A stretch of DNA of 64,000 nucleotides from Prochlorococcus sp. AG-436-C14 (GTDB lineage: Bacteria; Cyanobacteriota; Cyanobacteriia; PCC-6307; Cyanobiaceae). Below the pieces are notes generated by a model. The model had not been told where the DNA came from, searched no databases, and saw only the letters and a program-made list of their open reading frames with translations. Positions 8,054-18,095 of the stretch are shown here, one piece after another (position 1 is the stretch's first letter; each line of letters starts with the position of its first letter). The translations under genes were made by a program, and so were the position numbers. The stretch lies in NCBI GenBank assembly GCA_003209755.1, contig QCPD01000007.1:1-64000 (forward strand). The letters are read 5' to 3'.

Positions 8054-8090
8054 GGGCGAATCTAAAGGAACTGCTCAGAATTTAATCAAT

Positions 8091-8288
8091 TCAGCCGTTC
8101 CAGTCGACTGAAAAACCTTGTAGTAGAAGTGATTGGTTATAAATTTGGAGCATAATCACTAGAAAAACCAGTAGTAAAATTCCTATGAAGGCCATTACTG
8201 GTGTTGCTCCCCAACCTGGAACAACTTTTCCTTGTCCAGAATTTCCAATGGATTTAAGCAAAGATCCAAGTGCTGTTTTTTGTCCCAT
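8091..8288 (-). CDS. psbH: Photosystem II reaction center protein H
   Basis: PsbH is a single-span PSII phosphoprotein homologue near the QB site and CP47. The 65 residues start [12 protein letters not shown], contain the family landmark [12 protein letters not shown], and then the membrane helix [20 protein letters not shown]. The length is normal for cyanobacteria. It heads a leftward set with tatA and pth. psbN, which is commonly encoded divergently just upstream of psbH, is not seen here. Confidence 0.95.
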   Translation of the reverse strand: MGQKTALGSLLKSIGNSGQGKVVPGWGATPVMAFIGILLLVFLVIMLQIYNQSLLLQGFSVDWNG

Positions 8289-8658
8289 GTCGTTTCTCTT
8301 GGCTCAGAATTGTATGAGTCAAGATATTGTATGAGAACTTGTCCAAAAGAAGAAGAGACTGTAGAAACTTGTGATGGAATGACCTAAAAAAATTTGATTT
8401 TTTAAAAAAATGTTCTTGTATAAGCTAAAAAATGGGAAAAATTACAAAAATAAAAAGGAAAGATAAGGGTTTTAGGAATTCGAATGAGAAAAAAAATTGA
8501 TCTTTTTATCTGTTTCCATTGCATTTATTGACTTTTTTCACTCCTTTCTAGGGATACTAATTTCCCTTATTTCCAAAAGTCTGTAACACCTTTGGTTTTT
8601 TCATTGGAGTTATTGACTTCATAGGATAGGTTTAATCTCTAATTAGTTGGTTGAATTT
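8289..8658. other. Gene-free divergent region between psbH and psbI
   Basis: This 370-base region contains no ORF that I can support on either strand. The longest plus-strand candidates are under 25 codons, and the best minus-strand one (about 40 codons, starting near 8522) is low-complexity Phe/Lys-rich. PsbN landmarks (a membrane helix followed by FGPPS and an acidic DPFxxHED tail) were looked for and not found. It should hold the divergent promoters of psbH and psbI; TTGACT occurs at 8528 and 8613, but no well-spaced -10 stands out. Confidence 0.6.
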
Positions 8659-8787
8659 ATGCTTGCCCTCAAGATTTCCGTCTATACGGTCGTATTTTTC
8701 TTTGTAGGGATCTTTTTATTTGGTTTCTTGGCAAGTGATCCAACAAGGACACCCAATAGAAAGGATTTGGAAAGTCCTCAGGACTAA
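8659..8787 (+). CDS. psbI: Photosystem II reaction center protein I
   Basis: PsbI is a tiny single-span PSII core subunit close to D1 and CP43. The 42 residues begin [19 protein letters not shown] and continue [16 protein letters not shown], a clear PsbI pattern of N-terminal membrane helix and SDPxRxPxR tail. The acidic LESPQD end makes it a few residues longer than the 38-residue norm. It starts with ATG and stands alone ahead of the DUF3769 gene. Confidence 0.93.
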   Translation: MLALKISVYTVVFFFVGIFLFGFLASDPTRTPNRKDLESPQD

Positions 8788-8866
8788 AATGACACGCTAA
8801 TTACTGGACTAAACAAGCCCCTGTAATTGCTTTATTAGGTAATATCTTTTCTTCGGCTTAACACAA

Positions 8867-10870
8867 TTGGCGGAGAAGAAAAAATATGCTTGGCTTTTAA
8901 ACCTTGGTCTTCTAGGGTTTACAGGTTTACTGTCTTTACTTGAGACTTCGAAAGGAAAGGAGAATTTTCTTCAATATACAGATGCAAATAATCAATATAG
9001 TTTTTCTGTTGGCACTTTAGTTGATAATTCTACAAGCGCTGATTTTGAAAAATTAAAAGCAGAAAATAAAGAAAATATTTTTTTAACCTTAAAAATTTTT
9101 GCAGATAAGCAATATGATTACAATCAAAATATTTATAAAGCTGAAGGCAATGTCAAAGCAATAATAAATGGTGGAATCTTAAGATCAGACTTTCTAAGTT
9201 ATGAAAAATCAACTGGTACTTTATCTGCTGAGGGAAATATTAGATTCACTAAGGGAGGGCAATATTTTCTAGGTAAAGAGTTTAAATTTAATTTATTAAA
9301 GAAAGAAGGAGTAATTAAAGATGTATATGGGATATTAGATGTTGAAAATGTATTAAATGATTTAAAATTTGAGATTAATTCAAATAAGACTGGTCCTAAA
9401 AAAAATAAAATAAATATTTATGATGATGGAATAGAATATTCTTTTGGAAATATTAAATTAACAGAAAATAAAATCACGAGGTCTAATAAATCGATAGGAT
9501 TAATTAATAACTGGAGATTTAAATCAAATTTAATAACTGTTGAGGAGAATGGCTGGAAATCTAATAGAATTATTTTTACGAATGATCCATTTGATTCCCA
9601 TCAAATTTCTTTTGAAGGAATAGATGTTATTGCAGAAGAAGAAGATGATGGTAATTTACTTATTACTAGTTCTAAAACTAATTTAATTCTTGAGAATAGA
9701 ACTAAGATTTATCTAGGTAAAAGAATATTTGGAAGAAAGAAGAAAAATAAAAATAAGCTTGAGTTCATATATGATGGTAAAGATCGTGATGGATTAGTCT
9801 TGATAAGAAGAAGTAATACTACAAATATTAATGATAATATAGAACTTGACTTTCAGCCTCAATTTTTGATTAATAGAGCTATTTTAGGTAAAACTAACAG
9901 CTATAAAAATAGTGAAAATAAAAATACTAATTTTTCTGATTTATTTGGCTTGAGTTTAAAAGTAAATGCAATTAATGATAATTGGGTCTTTGATAGTATA
10001 AATGATCTAAGTACATTAAATATATATAGATTTTCTAATGCTATCAGACATTCAAGTACTTTGAGAAGATATTTTAGGATGCCTATTATAGATGACTCAA
10101 GTTTTAATCTTTTCACTACTTATAGGTCTAGAGCTTGGAATGGAACAATTGGTGAGACTGAGATTAAATCTGCTTTTGGAGGTTACGTTGAAAAGACAAA
10201 GTATTTTAAAACTGGAGAAGTGAAAAATAATTTAAATATTCGAATAGGAACCGCTAGATATGAAGCGGAAAAATTTGAAAATAGTGATATGATAAGTCTT
10301 TGGCGTTCTAGTGTTTTTGCTTCTTTAGATAGTGAATATCCAATCTGGAAGAGTAATCAAAAAGATCTTTATCAAAAGGAATTATCGTCTTTATCTCCCG
10401 TTTTAATTAACCCTGAATTAGTCTTTAGAACTAATATTAATTCGGCATATTTTAACTATAACAATTCAAGTGATCAAGGCTTTCTAAAACTCAGTTTAGG
10501 CCCTGAAATTAGACTCGGAACTTTAGATCGCAATTTTCTTGATTATACAAAATTTTCGGTTATGCCAGGTTTGAAAATTAAGTTTGGAAATAGTCCATTT
10601 AAGTTTGACAATGCTATTGATTTGAAAACATTAAATATAAGTTTAATGCAACAAATATATGGACCTTTGATGTTTGATGTGATCTCTAATTTAAATATTG
10701 ATAATAGATCAAACACTTATGGAGAATATTATGATACAAAGTTAGGCCTTTTGTGGCATAAAAGATCATACGAATTTGGAATTTACTATCATCCTAATAA
10801 TTATGCAGGAGGATTATATTTTCGTATAAATGGATTTAAATTTGGTAATTCTGTAAACGCAGTATTTTAG
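8867..10870 (+). CDS. DUF3769 LptD-like outer-membrane beta-barrel protein
   Basis: This 667-residue envelope protein has an N-terminal hydrophobic segment (residues ~8-22), which could be a signal peptide. An OstA/LptA-like repeat region follows (about 75-160, with NIYKAEGNVKAIINGG and TGTLSAEGNIRFTKGG). The long C-terminal part alternates aromatic and polar residues and ends GLYFRINGFKFGNSVNAVF, with a terminal Phe as in outer-membrane barrels. The family is probably the cyanobacterial counterpart of LptD, which inserts lipopolysaccharide. The start is TTG at 8867; no ATG or GTG is in frame before the signal. A/T-rich codon use matches the neighbourhood. Confidence 0.75.
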   Translation: MAEKKKYAWLLNLGLLGFTGLLSLLETSKGKENFLQYTDANNQYSFSVGTLVDNSTSADFEKLKAENKENIFLTLKIFADKQYDYNQNIYKAEGNVKAIINGGILRSDFLSYEKSTGTLSAEGNIRFTKGGQYFLGKEFKFNLLKKEGVIKDVYGILDVENVLNDLKFEINSNKTGPKKNKINIYDDGIEYSFGNIKLTENKITRSNKSIGLINNWRFKSNLITVEENGWKSNRIIFTNDPFDSHQISFEGIDVIAEEEDDGNLLITSSKTNLILENRTKIYLGKRIFGRKKKNKNKLEFIYDGKDRDGLVLIRRSNTTNINDNIELDFQPQFLINRAILGKTNSYKNSENKNTNFSDLFGLSLKVNAINDNWVFDSINDLSTLNIYRFSNAIRHSSTLRRYFRMPIIDDSSFNLFTTYRSRAWNGTIGETEIKSAFGGYVEKTKYFKTGEVKNNLNIRIGTARYEAEKFENSDMISLWRSSVFASLDSEYPIWKSNQKDLYQKELSSLSPVLINPELVFRTNINSAYFNYNNSSDQGFLKLSLGPEIRLGTLDRNFLDYTKFSVMPGLKIKFGNSPFKFDNAIDLKTLNISLMQQIYGPLMFDVISNLNIDNRSNTYGEYYDTKLGLLWHKRSYEFGIYYHPNNYAGGLYFRINGFKFGNSVNAVF

Positions 10871-10875
10871 ATTTC

Positions 10876-11487
10876 TTATTTGAAATTATTTAGGTAAGGT
10901 AGATCTTTGACGGTATTATTAATTTTTTCTTCTGCATCCAATAGTTGAGAAGTAGCATCCCATTTTCCCGAAAAAAGCATTTTGTATGCTCCTCCTTCCA
11001 GATCGAGCTTAAAGCTTTCTTTTTTATTGGAAATTGAAAGTTCCTTAAGATTAAAATCCCAAATTTGATTCGAGTTCTCATTAACTAGGTTTTGTAATTT
11101 AGTAATTTCTTGTTTTGAAGAAGTCATACAAGGTATGCCAAGTGCAAGACAATTCCCAAAGAAAATTTCAGCAAAACTCTCCCCGATAATTAATCTTATT
11201 CCCCATCTCATAAGAGCCTGTGGGGCATGTTCGCGACTTGAACCACAGCCAAAATTATCATTAACAACAAGAATATTGCTTCCTTTATGCTGGGCTAAAT
11301 CAAAGGGGTGCTTTCCTTTCAGTTCTTTTCTGTCATCTGCAAAAACTTGTTCTCCTAATGCGGAAAAACTTACACATTTGAGAAATCTTGCTGGAATAAT
11401 TCTGTCAGTATCAATATCATCGCCTTTGATTACCAAGCTGCGACCCCTAATTGCTTTGATTTCTCCTTTTGGGAATTCCTGTTTCAT
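10876..11487 (-). CDS. leuD: 3-isopropylmalate dehydratase small subunit
   Basis: LeuD pairs with LeuC to isomerise 2- and 3-isopropylmalate in leucine synthesis. The 203 residues hold the swivel-domain signature: GDDIDTDRIIPARFL (~22-36), NFGCGSSREHAPQAL (~78-92), and GESFAEIFFGNCLALGIPC. It follows leuC after 24 bases and ends 5 bases from the convergent DUF3769 gene, making it the last gene of the glyA-cinA-leuC-leuD run. Confidence 0.95.
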   Translation of the reverse strand: MKQEFPKGEIKAIRGRSLVIKGDDIDTDRIIPARFLKCVSFSALGEQVFADDRKELKGKHPFDLAQHKGSNILVVNDNFGCGSSREHAPQALMRWGIRLIIGESFAEIFFGNCLALGIPCMTSSKQEITKLQNLVNENSNQIWDFNLKELSISNKKESFKLDLEGGAYKMLFSGKWDATSQLLDAEEKINNTVKDLPYLNNFK

Positions 11488-11511
11488 TGAAAAATAACGT
11501 TATTTGTATTT

Positions 11512-12921
11512 TTATTCTTGGAGTAATTTTCTTACATCCGTAACCTTGCCATTGATTGCAGCAGCAGCAACCATCGCTGGACTCATCAATAAGGTTCTTC
11601 CATTTGCAGACCCTTGTCTTCCTTTGAAATTTCGATTACTTGAGCTAGCGCTTATTTGTCTGCCTTCTAACTTGTCTGGATTCATTGCTAGGCACATTGA
11701 ACAACCTGGTTCTCTCCATTCAAAACCTGCCGCAAGGAATATCTTATCTATTCCTTTTTGCTTGGCCTCTTTAGCAACCTTTTGGGAACCAGGTACAACA
11801 AAAGCTCTAATTCCAGAAGAGACTTTCCTACCTTTAACAATTTTTGATGCCTCTTGGAGATCACTTAATCTTCCATTCGTACAGCTACCTATAAAGCAAA
11901 CATCAATTAATGTTCCTTCTATTGGTTGGTTTGCTTCTAGATTCATATATTTGCATGCATCTTTAGCTATTTGTTGTTCATTCATTGGTAGTTCGTCAGG
12001 ATTTGGAATTTTTTCTTTGATTGAAATACCTTGACCAGGAGTTATACCCCAAGTAACTGTGGGTTCAATAGATGATCCATCCAATTGAATCTCATCATCA
12101 AATTTAGCTTCTGAATCACTTGCTAAACTTTTCCACCACTTGATAGCTTTATACCATTCTTGACCTTTGGGAGAATATTCTTTCCCTTTAAGATATTCAA
12201 AAGTAGTTTCATCTGGATTGATATATCCACATCTTGCACCCCCTTCAATAGCCATATTGCATATGGTCATTCTTCCTTCCATTGAAAGTTTTTTTATGGC
12301 AGGGCCAGCAAATTCATAAGCAAATCCGACCCCTCCTTTAACTCCAAGCAAACGGATGATATGAAGAATAAGGTCTTTTGCATAAACTCCCTTCTGCAAT
12401 GAACCATCTACCCAAATTCTTCTTACTTTTAATTTTTTCATTGCCAAACTTTGACTGGCTAAAACATCTCGAACTTGACTTGTTCCAATGCCAAATGCAA
12501 TTGCTCCAAATGCTCCATGCGTTGAGGTATGTGAATCTCCGCAAGCCACCGTCATCCCAGGCTGGGTTAGTCCTAATTCGGGAGCCATAACATGAACTAC
12601 ACCTTGAGAATTGCTTCCAATTCCATGAAATTTTATTCCATGAGTTTTGCAATTTTTTTCTAAAGTAGTCAGCATTTCCTCTGCGAGAGGATCACTAAAA
12701 GGACGCTGCTGATTTAATGTTGGAACTATATGATCGACAGTAGCAACAGTTAGATTAGGGAATTTGACTTCAAGATTTTTTTCATTTAGAGCAGAAAAAG
12801 CTTGGGGACTTGTAACTTCGTGAATTAAATGAAGTCCAACAAACAGTTGCGTTGCACCCCCAGGTAGTTCTTTTACCTGATGGAAGTTCCATACTTTGTC
12901 GTAGAGGGTTCCAGAGCTCAA
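11512..12921 (-). CDS. leuC: 3-isopropylmalate dehydratase large subunit
   Basis: This is the aconitase-superfamily 4Fe-4S subunit of isopropylmalate isomerase. Of 469 residues, the key parts are [27 protein letters not shown] (~130-143), the first cluster ligand in FIGSCTNGR (~348), and the paired ligands in [13 protein letters not shown] (~409-421). The C-terminal RNFKGRQG is also typical. Cluster cysteines are all intact. The ATG at 12921 lies 23 bases after cinA, and leuD is directly downstream. Confidence 0.96.
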   Translation of the reverse strand: MSSGTLYDKVWNFHQVKELPGGATQLFVGLHLIHEVTSPQAFSALNEKNLEVKFPNLTVATVDHIVPTLNQQRPFSDPLAEEMLTTLEKNCKTHGIKFHGIGSNSQGVVHVMAPELGLTQPGMTVACGDSHTSTHGAFGAIAFGIGTSQVRDVLASQSLAMKKLKVRRIWVDGSLQKGVYAKDLILHIIRLLGVKGGVGFAYEFAGPAIKKLSMEGRMTICNMAIEGGARCGYINPDETTFEYLKGKEYSPKGQEWYKAIKWWKSLASDSEAKFDDEIQLDGSSIEPTVTWGITPGQGISIKEKIPNPDELPMNEQQIAKDACKYMNLEANQPIEGTLIDVCFIGSCTNGRLSDLQEASKIVKGRKVSSGIRAFVVPGSQKVAKEAKQKGIDKIFLAAGFEWREPGCSMCLAMNPDKLEGRQISASSSNRNFKGRQGSANGRTLLMSPAMVAAAAINGKVTDVRKLLQE

Positions 12922-12944
12922 CTGTCAAATCCAGCAATTAGGAC

Positions 12945-14237
12945 TTATTTGTCCATGATTATAGATAAACGTAATCTATCAAGAGCATTTAAAACGCTTA
13001 ATTTTTGAATATCTTCTCTTGTCTTATTAGATCCAAATCTTTCCTCCCACGCGATGAGGGTCTTTGGACCTTTAATACAAAAATTGACTAGACCAACTGG
13101 TTTTAATTCACTTCCTCCAGTGGGCCCTGCAATTCCACTGACAGATATTGCCCAGTTAACTTTGAATTTCTTTTGGACACCTTCTGCCATTGATTCAACT
13201 ACTGGCTTTGAGACTGCACCATAGGTATTAATTAACTCCTCAGGGACACCTAATATTCTTTGCTTAATCGAATTGTTGTATGCAATAACACCTCCATGGA
13301 AAATTTTTGAAGATCCAGGAATTTTTGTAAGTTTAGAACCTATTCCACCTCCAGTGCATGATTCTGCAACAGCAATTGTTTCTTTTCTTTTCAGTAATAA
13401 TCTTAATACTAATTCTTCAAGAGTTATATTATCTACCCCAAAGCATTTTAATCCAGTGATTTGAGTTAACTCTTTTTCAATAGGTATGATCATTTTATTA
13501 GTTTCTTCTAAATTAGCTCCTTTGGCTGTGATTCTTACCTTTACTTCTTCGGTGCTTGCATAAGTTGCAACAGTAGGGTTATTTGATTTCAGTAAATGTG
13601 TGATTTTGTCAGCTAATAATGATTCACTTATACCCGCGAAATGTAAAACTTTGCTAGAGATGATTTTATTCGAGAAATTATTACTAATTAACCATTTTTT
13701 TGCTTCGTTATTCCACATTTCTTTTAATTCACTTGGAACTCCAGGGAAAGTAAGAATTGTAAAATTCTTCTTTGGACTAAATATAATTCCTGGTGCTGTG
13801 CCTGAGGAATTGTTTATGATTTTAGAACCTCTGGGGACTAGGGATTGCTTTTTTTGACTTTGAGACAAGTTACGATCCTTATTTCTTAATTTGTTTTTCA
13901 AGTCAATCAAAATATCATTTCTTTGTTCTAGCGGTGTGTTAAAAGTATCGGCAATTACTTGCGTTGTTATATCATCAGGCGTGGGTCCAAGACCACCAGT
14001 TGTTATTAGAATTTCAGATCGATTAGATGCCTCAAGGATTGCTTCTTTTAATCTGGCAGGGTTATCTCCGATAACGGTTTGTCTAAAATGTGGAATACCT
14101 AAACTTGCTAGTTGTTCTGCTATCCATTGAGAATTAGTATTAATAATATTTCCTAGAAGTATTTCACTCCCAATGCATAAAATCTCTGCTCCAAATTGAT
14201 TTTTATTGCTATTATTTATATCTTTAAATTTTTTCAC
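12945..14237 (-). CDS. cinA: CinA family protein (nicotinamide-nucleotide amidohydrolase / ADP-ribose pyrophosphatase)
   Basis: This is the full two-domain form of 430 residues. The N-terminal MoCF-like domain ([30 protein letters not shown]) acts on NAD breakdown products in characterised CinA proteins. The C-terminal PncC-type amidase domain has [13 protein letters not shown] and the [12 protein letters not shown] loop. It overlaps the end of glyA by 14 bases, and leuC follows 23 bases later, so it is embedded in a leftward transcription unit. The first ~14 residues, rich in Lys and Asn, precede the conserved start and may not all be translated. Confidence 0.92.
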   Translation of the reverse strand: MKKFKDINNSNKNQFGAEILCIGSEILLGNIINTNSQWIAEQLASLGIPHFRQTVIGDNPARLKEAILEASNRSEILITTGGLGPTPDDITTQVIADTFNTPLEQRNDILIDLKNKLRNKDRNLSQSQKKQSLVPRGSKIINNSSGTAPGIIFSPKKNFTILTFPGVPSELKEMWNNEAKKWLISNNFSNKIISSKVLHFAGISESLLADKITHLLKSNNPTVATYASTEEVKVRITAKGANLEETNKMIIPIEKELTQITGLKCFGVDNITLEELVLRLLLKRKETIAVAESCTGGGIGSKLTKIPGSSKIFHGGVIAYNNSIKQRILGVPEELINTYGAVSKPVVESMAEGVQKKFKVNWAISVSGIAGPTGGSELKPVGLVNFCIKGPKTLIAWEERFGSNKTREDIQKLSVLNALDRLRLSIIMDK

Positions 14238-15480
14238 AATATAAAGGAAACTTATTGCAAAGTTCAGATACTTTTTTGATTGATTCTTCCTTTATTTTTT
14301 CATCATTAGGGTTAAGCAGTCTATTTGCAATGATATTCCCAACATCCTCAAAGGCTTGTTCATTAAAGCCCCTAGTAGTAAGAGCTGCTGAACCTAGCCT
14401 TAGTCCACTAGTAACAAATGGAGATTCAGGATCAAAAGGCACAGTATTTTTGTTTGCTGTTATTTTGATATCACTAACTAACTGATCAGCAATTTTTCCT
14501 GTCATACCTATACTTCTAAGGTCAAGAAGAACAATATGATTATCAGTCCCTTTACTTACAACAGAAATACCTCTTTTTTGAAGTTGATTGGAAAGAACTT
14601 TTGCATTTGAGATTACTCTTTGACTGTAGTGCTTGAATTCGGATTCAGAAGCTTCTTTGAATGCCACTGCCTTGGCTGCTATTACATGTTCTAAAGGACC
14701 TCCTTGGGTGCCTGGAAACACTGCCTTATCAAGCTTTTTCCCAAGCTCTTCATCTTTTGAGAGGATTAGTCCTCCCCTTGGCCCTCTAAGAGTTTTGTGA
14801 GTGGTTGTAGTAACTACATCACAATATGGTATTGGACTTGGATGAAGACCACTTGCCACTAAACCAGCAATATGAGCAATATCAGCTAATAAATAAGAAT
14901 TCACCTCATCAGCAATTGATCTAAAGGCCTGGAAGTCAATTTTTCGTGAATACGCAGAAAATCCACAAATAATTAGTTTAGGTTTATGTTCAATGGCTTT
15001 TTTTCTAATTGCGTCCATATCGAGTATTTCGCTCGTTTTATCAACTTCGTAATGGCATGTCTTAAACCATTTGCCACTGACATTGACAGGTGAACCATGG
15101 GTGAGGTGCCCTCCATGAGATAGGTCCATTCCCATGATTGTGTCACCAGGCTTAAGAAGACTTAGGAAAACGGCAAAGTTAGCTTGTGCACCGCTGTGGG
15201 GTTGGACATTTGCCCAGTTGGCACCAAAAAGGTTCTTTGCTCTTTCGATGGCTAACTGCTCAATTTCATCGATATGTTCACACCCTCCGTAATAACGTTT
15301 GCTGGGGAGCCCTTCAGCATATTTATTTGTTAAGACTGATCCCTGTGCTTCCATTACTGCCTTTGAGGCGAAATTCTCACTTGCAATAAGTTCTAAATGA
15401 GTTTCTTGCCTTGTTAATTCATTATTTATTAATTTCGCAATACTTGGATCACATTCCATCAAAGAAGATTTAATAATCAC
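14224..15480 (-). CDS. glyA: Serine hydroxymethyltransferase
   Basis: GlyA is a PLP enzyme interconverting serine and glycine and charging tetrahydrofolate with a one-carbon unit. The 418-residue length is normal. Visible landmarks are [12 protein letters not shown] (~28-39), [32 protein letters not shown], and the PLP-lysine segment [15 protein letters not shown] (~226-240). It is the first gene of the leftward run with cinA, leuC and leuD, and tRNA-Arg lies about 100 bases upstream on the same strand. Confidence 0.96.
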   Translation of the reverse strand: MIIKSSLMECDPSIAKLINNELTRQETHLELIASENFASKAVMEAQGSVLTNKYAEGLPSKRYYGGCEHIDEIEQLAIERAKNLFGANWANVQPHSGAQANFAVFLSLLKPGDTIMGMDLSHGGHLTHGSPVNVSGKWFKTCHYEVDKTSEILDMDAIRKKAIEHKPKLIICGFSAYSRKIDFQAFRSIADEVNSYLLADIAHIAGLVASGLHPSPIPYCDVVTTTTHKTLRGPRGGLILSKDEELGKKLDKAVFPGTQGGPLEHVIAAKAVAFKEASESEFKHYSQRVISNAKVLSNQLQKRGISVVSKGTDNHIVLLDLRSIGMTGKIADQLVSDIKITANKNTVPFDPESPFVTSGLRLGSAALTTRGFNEQAFEDVGNIIANRLLNPNDEKIKEESIKKVSELCNKFPLYCEKI

Positions 15481-15583
15481 TTTATTCTTTTATTTATGTT
15501 GTGATAGTAGACATATGTTTAGTCTAATGAGTAAAAACCTTCTCTTATTTTCTGGTTATATAAGGATTTACAAATTTTTTAAA

Positions 15584-15657
15584 CGCGCCTGGAGAGATTC
15601 GAACTCCCGACCCTCTGATCCGTAGTCAGATGCTCTAATCCGCTGAGCTACAGGCGC
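15584..15657 (-). tRNA. tRNA-Arg (anticodon ACG)
   Basis: A full cloverleaf is visible on the minus strand: a 7-bp acceptor GCGCCTG/CAGGCGC, D arm GCTC/GAGC, anticodon stem TCTGA/TCAGA around CTACGGA with anticodon ACG, and T arm GGGAG-TTCGAAT-CTCTC with one G-T pair. The discriminator is G, and CCA is not encoded. ACG is expected to be edited to ICG and to read CGU/CGC/CGA. Confidence 0.95.
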
Positions 15658-15839
15658 ATAAAAAAACAATATCAGATTGACTCCCAAAGAAAAGGGAAAT
15701 ATGTTTGTATCTAGGCCTTGAAAATTCATTGAAATACGATCGTGAAACTTAAAAAGTTATTTTTCCATTAGTTTTTTCATTTTTAGATAGTAACCAATCT
15801 CTATCTAAGGTCATTAATAATAGAAAAAACTATGTTTTC

Positions 15840-16136
15840 ATGTCCACTTCTATCGATTCATCGCTAATTAAGGAGCTAGCAGTTTCTATAGCTGACAGAT
15901 TATTTATTCAAGTTGGAAATTGGAACCTTTATCTAGGTGATGCTGGCCTTGCAAAGGACTTAGCTATTGAATGTCAGGCTAACTTTGATCAAGGTGCAAA
16001 TGTTGCAGCTAGAAAAGGTCTTGAGGCGATTCAAGTAAAACTTGGAGGAGGTAAGACGAGATTGCCATTATCAAAATTAATTCCATCAAATCAATTTTTT
16101 GACCTTGAAGAGATTTTAGAACCCTATTGCAGATAA
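15840..16136 (+). CDS. DUF3181 family protein
   Basis: This small soluble protein of 98 residues, of a type conserved in cyanobacteria, has no assigned function. It is largely helical at the N-terminus (IKELAVSIADRLFIQVGNWNLYLGDAGLAKDLA) and ends with a conserved acidic FFDLEEILEPYCR. The DUF3181 assignment is from memory of the family's size and motif. It precedes the gene at 16177 on the same strand by 40 bases and probably shares its transcript. Confidence 0.7.
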   Translation: MSTSIDSSLIKELAVSIADRLFIQVGNWNLYLGDAGLAKDLAIECQANFDQGANVAARKGLEAIQVKLGGGKTRLPLSKLIPSNQFFDLEEILEPYCR

Positions 16137-16176
16137 GATTTGATCAATTGCATTGTTTTTCTTGTTAATCATTCAG

Positions 16177-16425
16177 GTGACTAATGCACGAGAGGTAGTA
16201 AGGCAGCGAATTGGTCGTTTAGGAGAAAGACTTATAGGAAAAGTTGCTGATGCAGATGCACAGGTTGAAAAGGAATTGATGAAAGAGATGGAAATAGCTT
16301 TTCAAGAGTTTGGTATTGAAGCAAGAATTCTCTCAGTAAGTGGAGTGAAAACTGATGAAATGAACTTTTTAGAAATCCCACTTAAAGTTAGATCAGAAAA
16401 AGATGTTTTTCTTAAAGACGAATAA
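16177..16425 (+). CDS. Conserved hypothetical protein
   Basis: I do not recognise this 82-residue soluble protein. I chose GTG at 16177 (VTNAREVVRQRIGRLGERL) over an in-frame TTG at 16153, because the extra eight residues are merely hydrophobic and look untranslated. A basic N-terminal helix is followed by an acidic one (ADAQVEKELMKEMEIAFQEF) and two short strands, suggesting a compact alpha/beta domain. It overlaps the end of the convergent murJ gene by 14 bases. Confidence 0.6.
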   Translation: MTNAREVVRQRIGRLGERLIGKVADADAQVEKELMKEMEIAFQEFGIEARILSVSGVKTDEMNFLEIPLKVRSEKDVFLKDE

Positions 16426-18019
16426 ATTTCTCTTTTAAAAACTTATTTAAACTCTCTATATCATCAACTTTAAGAATAATTGCTAGAGAATAGAATATAG
16501 CAAGACTAATACTTGATGAAATTATAATTTTAAATAATAAATTAAAGAAACTATAGGGTAAATCTATTATCTTAAAAATAAGAAATGAGCTAATACCAGA
16601 AATTAAACCAGTTAAAATAATCCTAAGATTTTGAAATACTATTTTTGATAATTTCAGATTTTCTAGTTTATTATTTAATTTTAATAGTAAAAGTATGCAC
16701 GCAAATAAATTAACAAACGTAGTAGAATATACTAAACCATTTACTCCTAAATTGATTGGAGATAGTTGCCCCCAATGACTTGTTCCTCCTATTAAAAACC
16801 AGTCAAAAAATAAATTTAATAATATTGCTATAATTGAAATTCTAAATGGTGTTTTTGAATCTTCAATACCATAAAAGACTCTAACTAATAGATCTCTTAA
16901 TAGATAAAAAGGCATTCCTATTCCATATGCAATTAATAGTTGACTTACAACATCTATAGCATTTTGGTTAAATGAACCTCTGCCATAGATTAATATTACT
17001 ATTGGAGCTGATAATGAAATAAATATCGAACCTAGAAATACCATCGAAGAGGACGAAATGATTAATCCTTGATGGATTTTTTTGATCAATTTTATATGAT
17101 TTTCTCGAGCTCTTAAGCTTACAAAAACCGGTAATAATGGAATTAAAATAGAATTTGATATTATTCCAAGAGGAGCTTGAACTAAGAAGTTTGCATAACT
17201 TAGAGCAGCTGCAGCCCCAACTATTTTTGATGCAAAGAATAAATCAGTAATAACATTGATTTGCATCATTCCTGAAGAAAGTGAAGCAGGGGCAATCATT
17301 TTCCAGGCTCTTTTTAGTTCTGAGTATTTTGTTTGGATTGAAAAACTTATAGTAAATATCCCTTTTTTAATTAGAAAAGGTATTTGAATTAAATATTGAG
17401 ATAGAGCTCCTATAAATGTGGCCTTTGCAAGAATAACTCCTCCCCTCAAATTTAATTCATTTATATCAACTGAGGATTCTTTATTTATCCAGAAGTTTGA
17501 TACGGCAATTATAATTATAAGACTTGAAAGTAATGGAGATATAGATGGGATGAAAAATTCTTTTTTCGCATTTAGAGATCCAAAACCTAGTCCTATCAGT
17601 CCAGATAAGAATATAATTGGAGACATTATTTTTAATTGATAAGATGCTATCTCTTTGATCTCAGGGCTTAAACTTGCTCCAACTAAATTAATCAATAAAT
17701 CGGATGAAAAGAAAATAAAAAAACTTATTACTAATAGTATTAGAGATAAAATATTATTTATTGAACTTATGAAAAATCTACTATCAACTTTGTTTTTATC
17801 TGCTATTAGTGTAACCATTGAATTATGCAACGGTCCATTAATACCTCCTAAAAGGACTAAGAAAAATCCAGGTATAATATAAGCATAGTTATATGCATCA
17901 TATGCAGCACTAATACCGAAAGCACCAGCAATAACTAACTGCCTTGTCATCCCTCCAAATTTGCTTAATAAAGTTCCTAAACTTACGACAAAAGCAATTT
18001 CTTTGATTGATTTCGGCAT
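16412..18019 (-). CDS. murJ: Lipid II flippase MurJ (MviN family)
   Basis: MurJ moves lipid II across the cytoplasmic membrane for peptidoglycan synthesis. The 535-residue protein is hydrophobic throughout, with about 14 membrane segments. It starts with the family's SLGTLLSKFGGMTRQLVIAGAFG (split here as SLGTLLSKFGG and TRQLVIAGAFG). Typical motifs are YNYAYIIPGFF, LLGGINGPLHNSMV and the mid-protein LSYANFLVQAPLGI. The start ATG is at 18019, and sfsA starts divergently 76 bases away. Confidence 0.92.
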   Translation of the reverse strand: MPKSIKEIAFVVSLGTLLSKFGGMTRQLVIAGAFGISAAYDAYNYAYIIPGFFLVLLGGINGPLHNSMVTLIADKNKVDSRFFISSINNILSLILLVISFFIFFSSDLLINLVGASLSPEIKEIASYQLKIMSPIIFLSGLIGLGFGSLNAKKEFFIPSISPLLSSLIIIIAVSNFWINKESSVDINELNLRGGVILAKATFIGALSQYLIQIPFLIKKGIFTISFSIQTKYSELKRAWKMIAPASLSSGMMQINVITDLFFASKIVGAAAALSYANFLVQAPLGIISNSILIPLLPVFVSLRARENHIKLIKKIHQGLIISSSSMVFLGSIFISLSAPIVILIYGRGSFNQNAIDVVSQLLIAYGIGMPFYLLRDLLVRVFYGIEDSKTPFRISIIAILLNLFFDWFLIGGTSHWGQLSPINLGVNGLVYSTTFVNLFACILLLLKLNNKLENLKLSKIVFQNLRIILTGLISGISSFLIFKIIDLPYSFFNLLFKIIISSSISLAIFYSLAIILKVDDIESLNKFLKEKFIRL

Positions 18020-18095
18020 GTTAAATTTGAAATAAGAGAGCTTTCATTTTTCTAGAATATTTTTGTAGTTCTTGTTTTAATTGGATGTTAATTAA

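Noticed and set aside
11504-12034. 176-codon open frame antisense to leuC
   Set aside because: It is the complement of highly conserved leuC coding sequence; the long opening is a by-product of leuC codon use.
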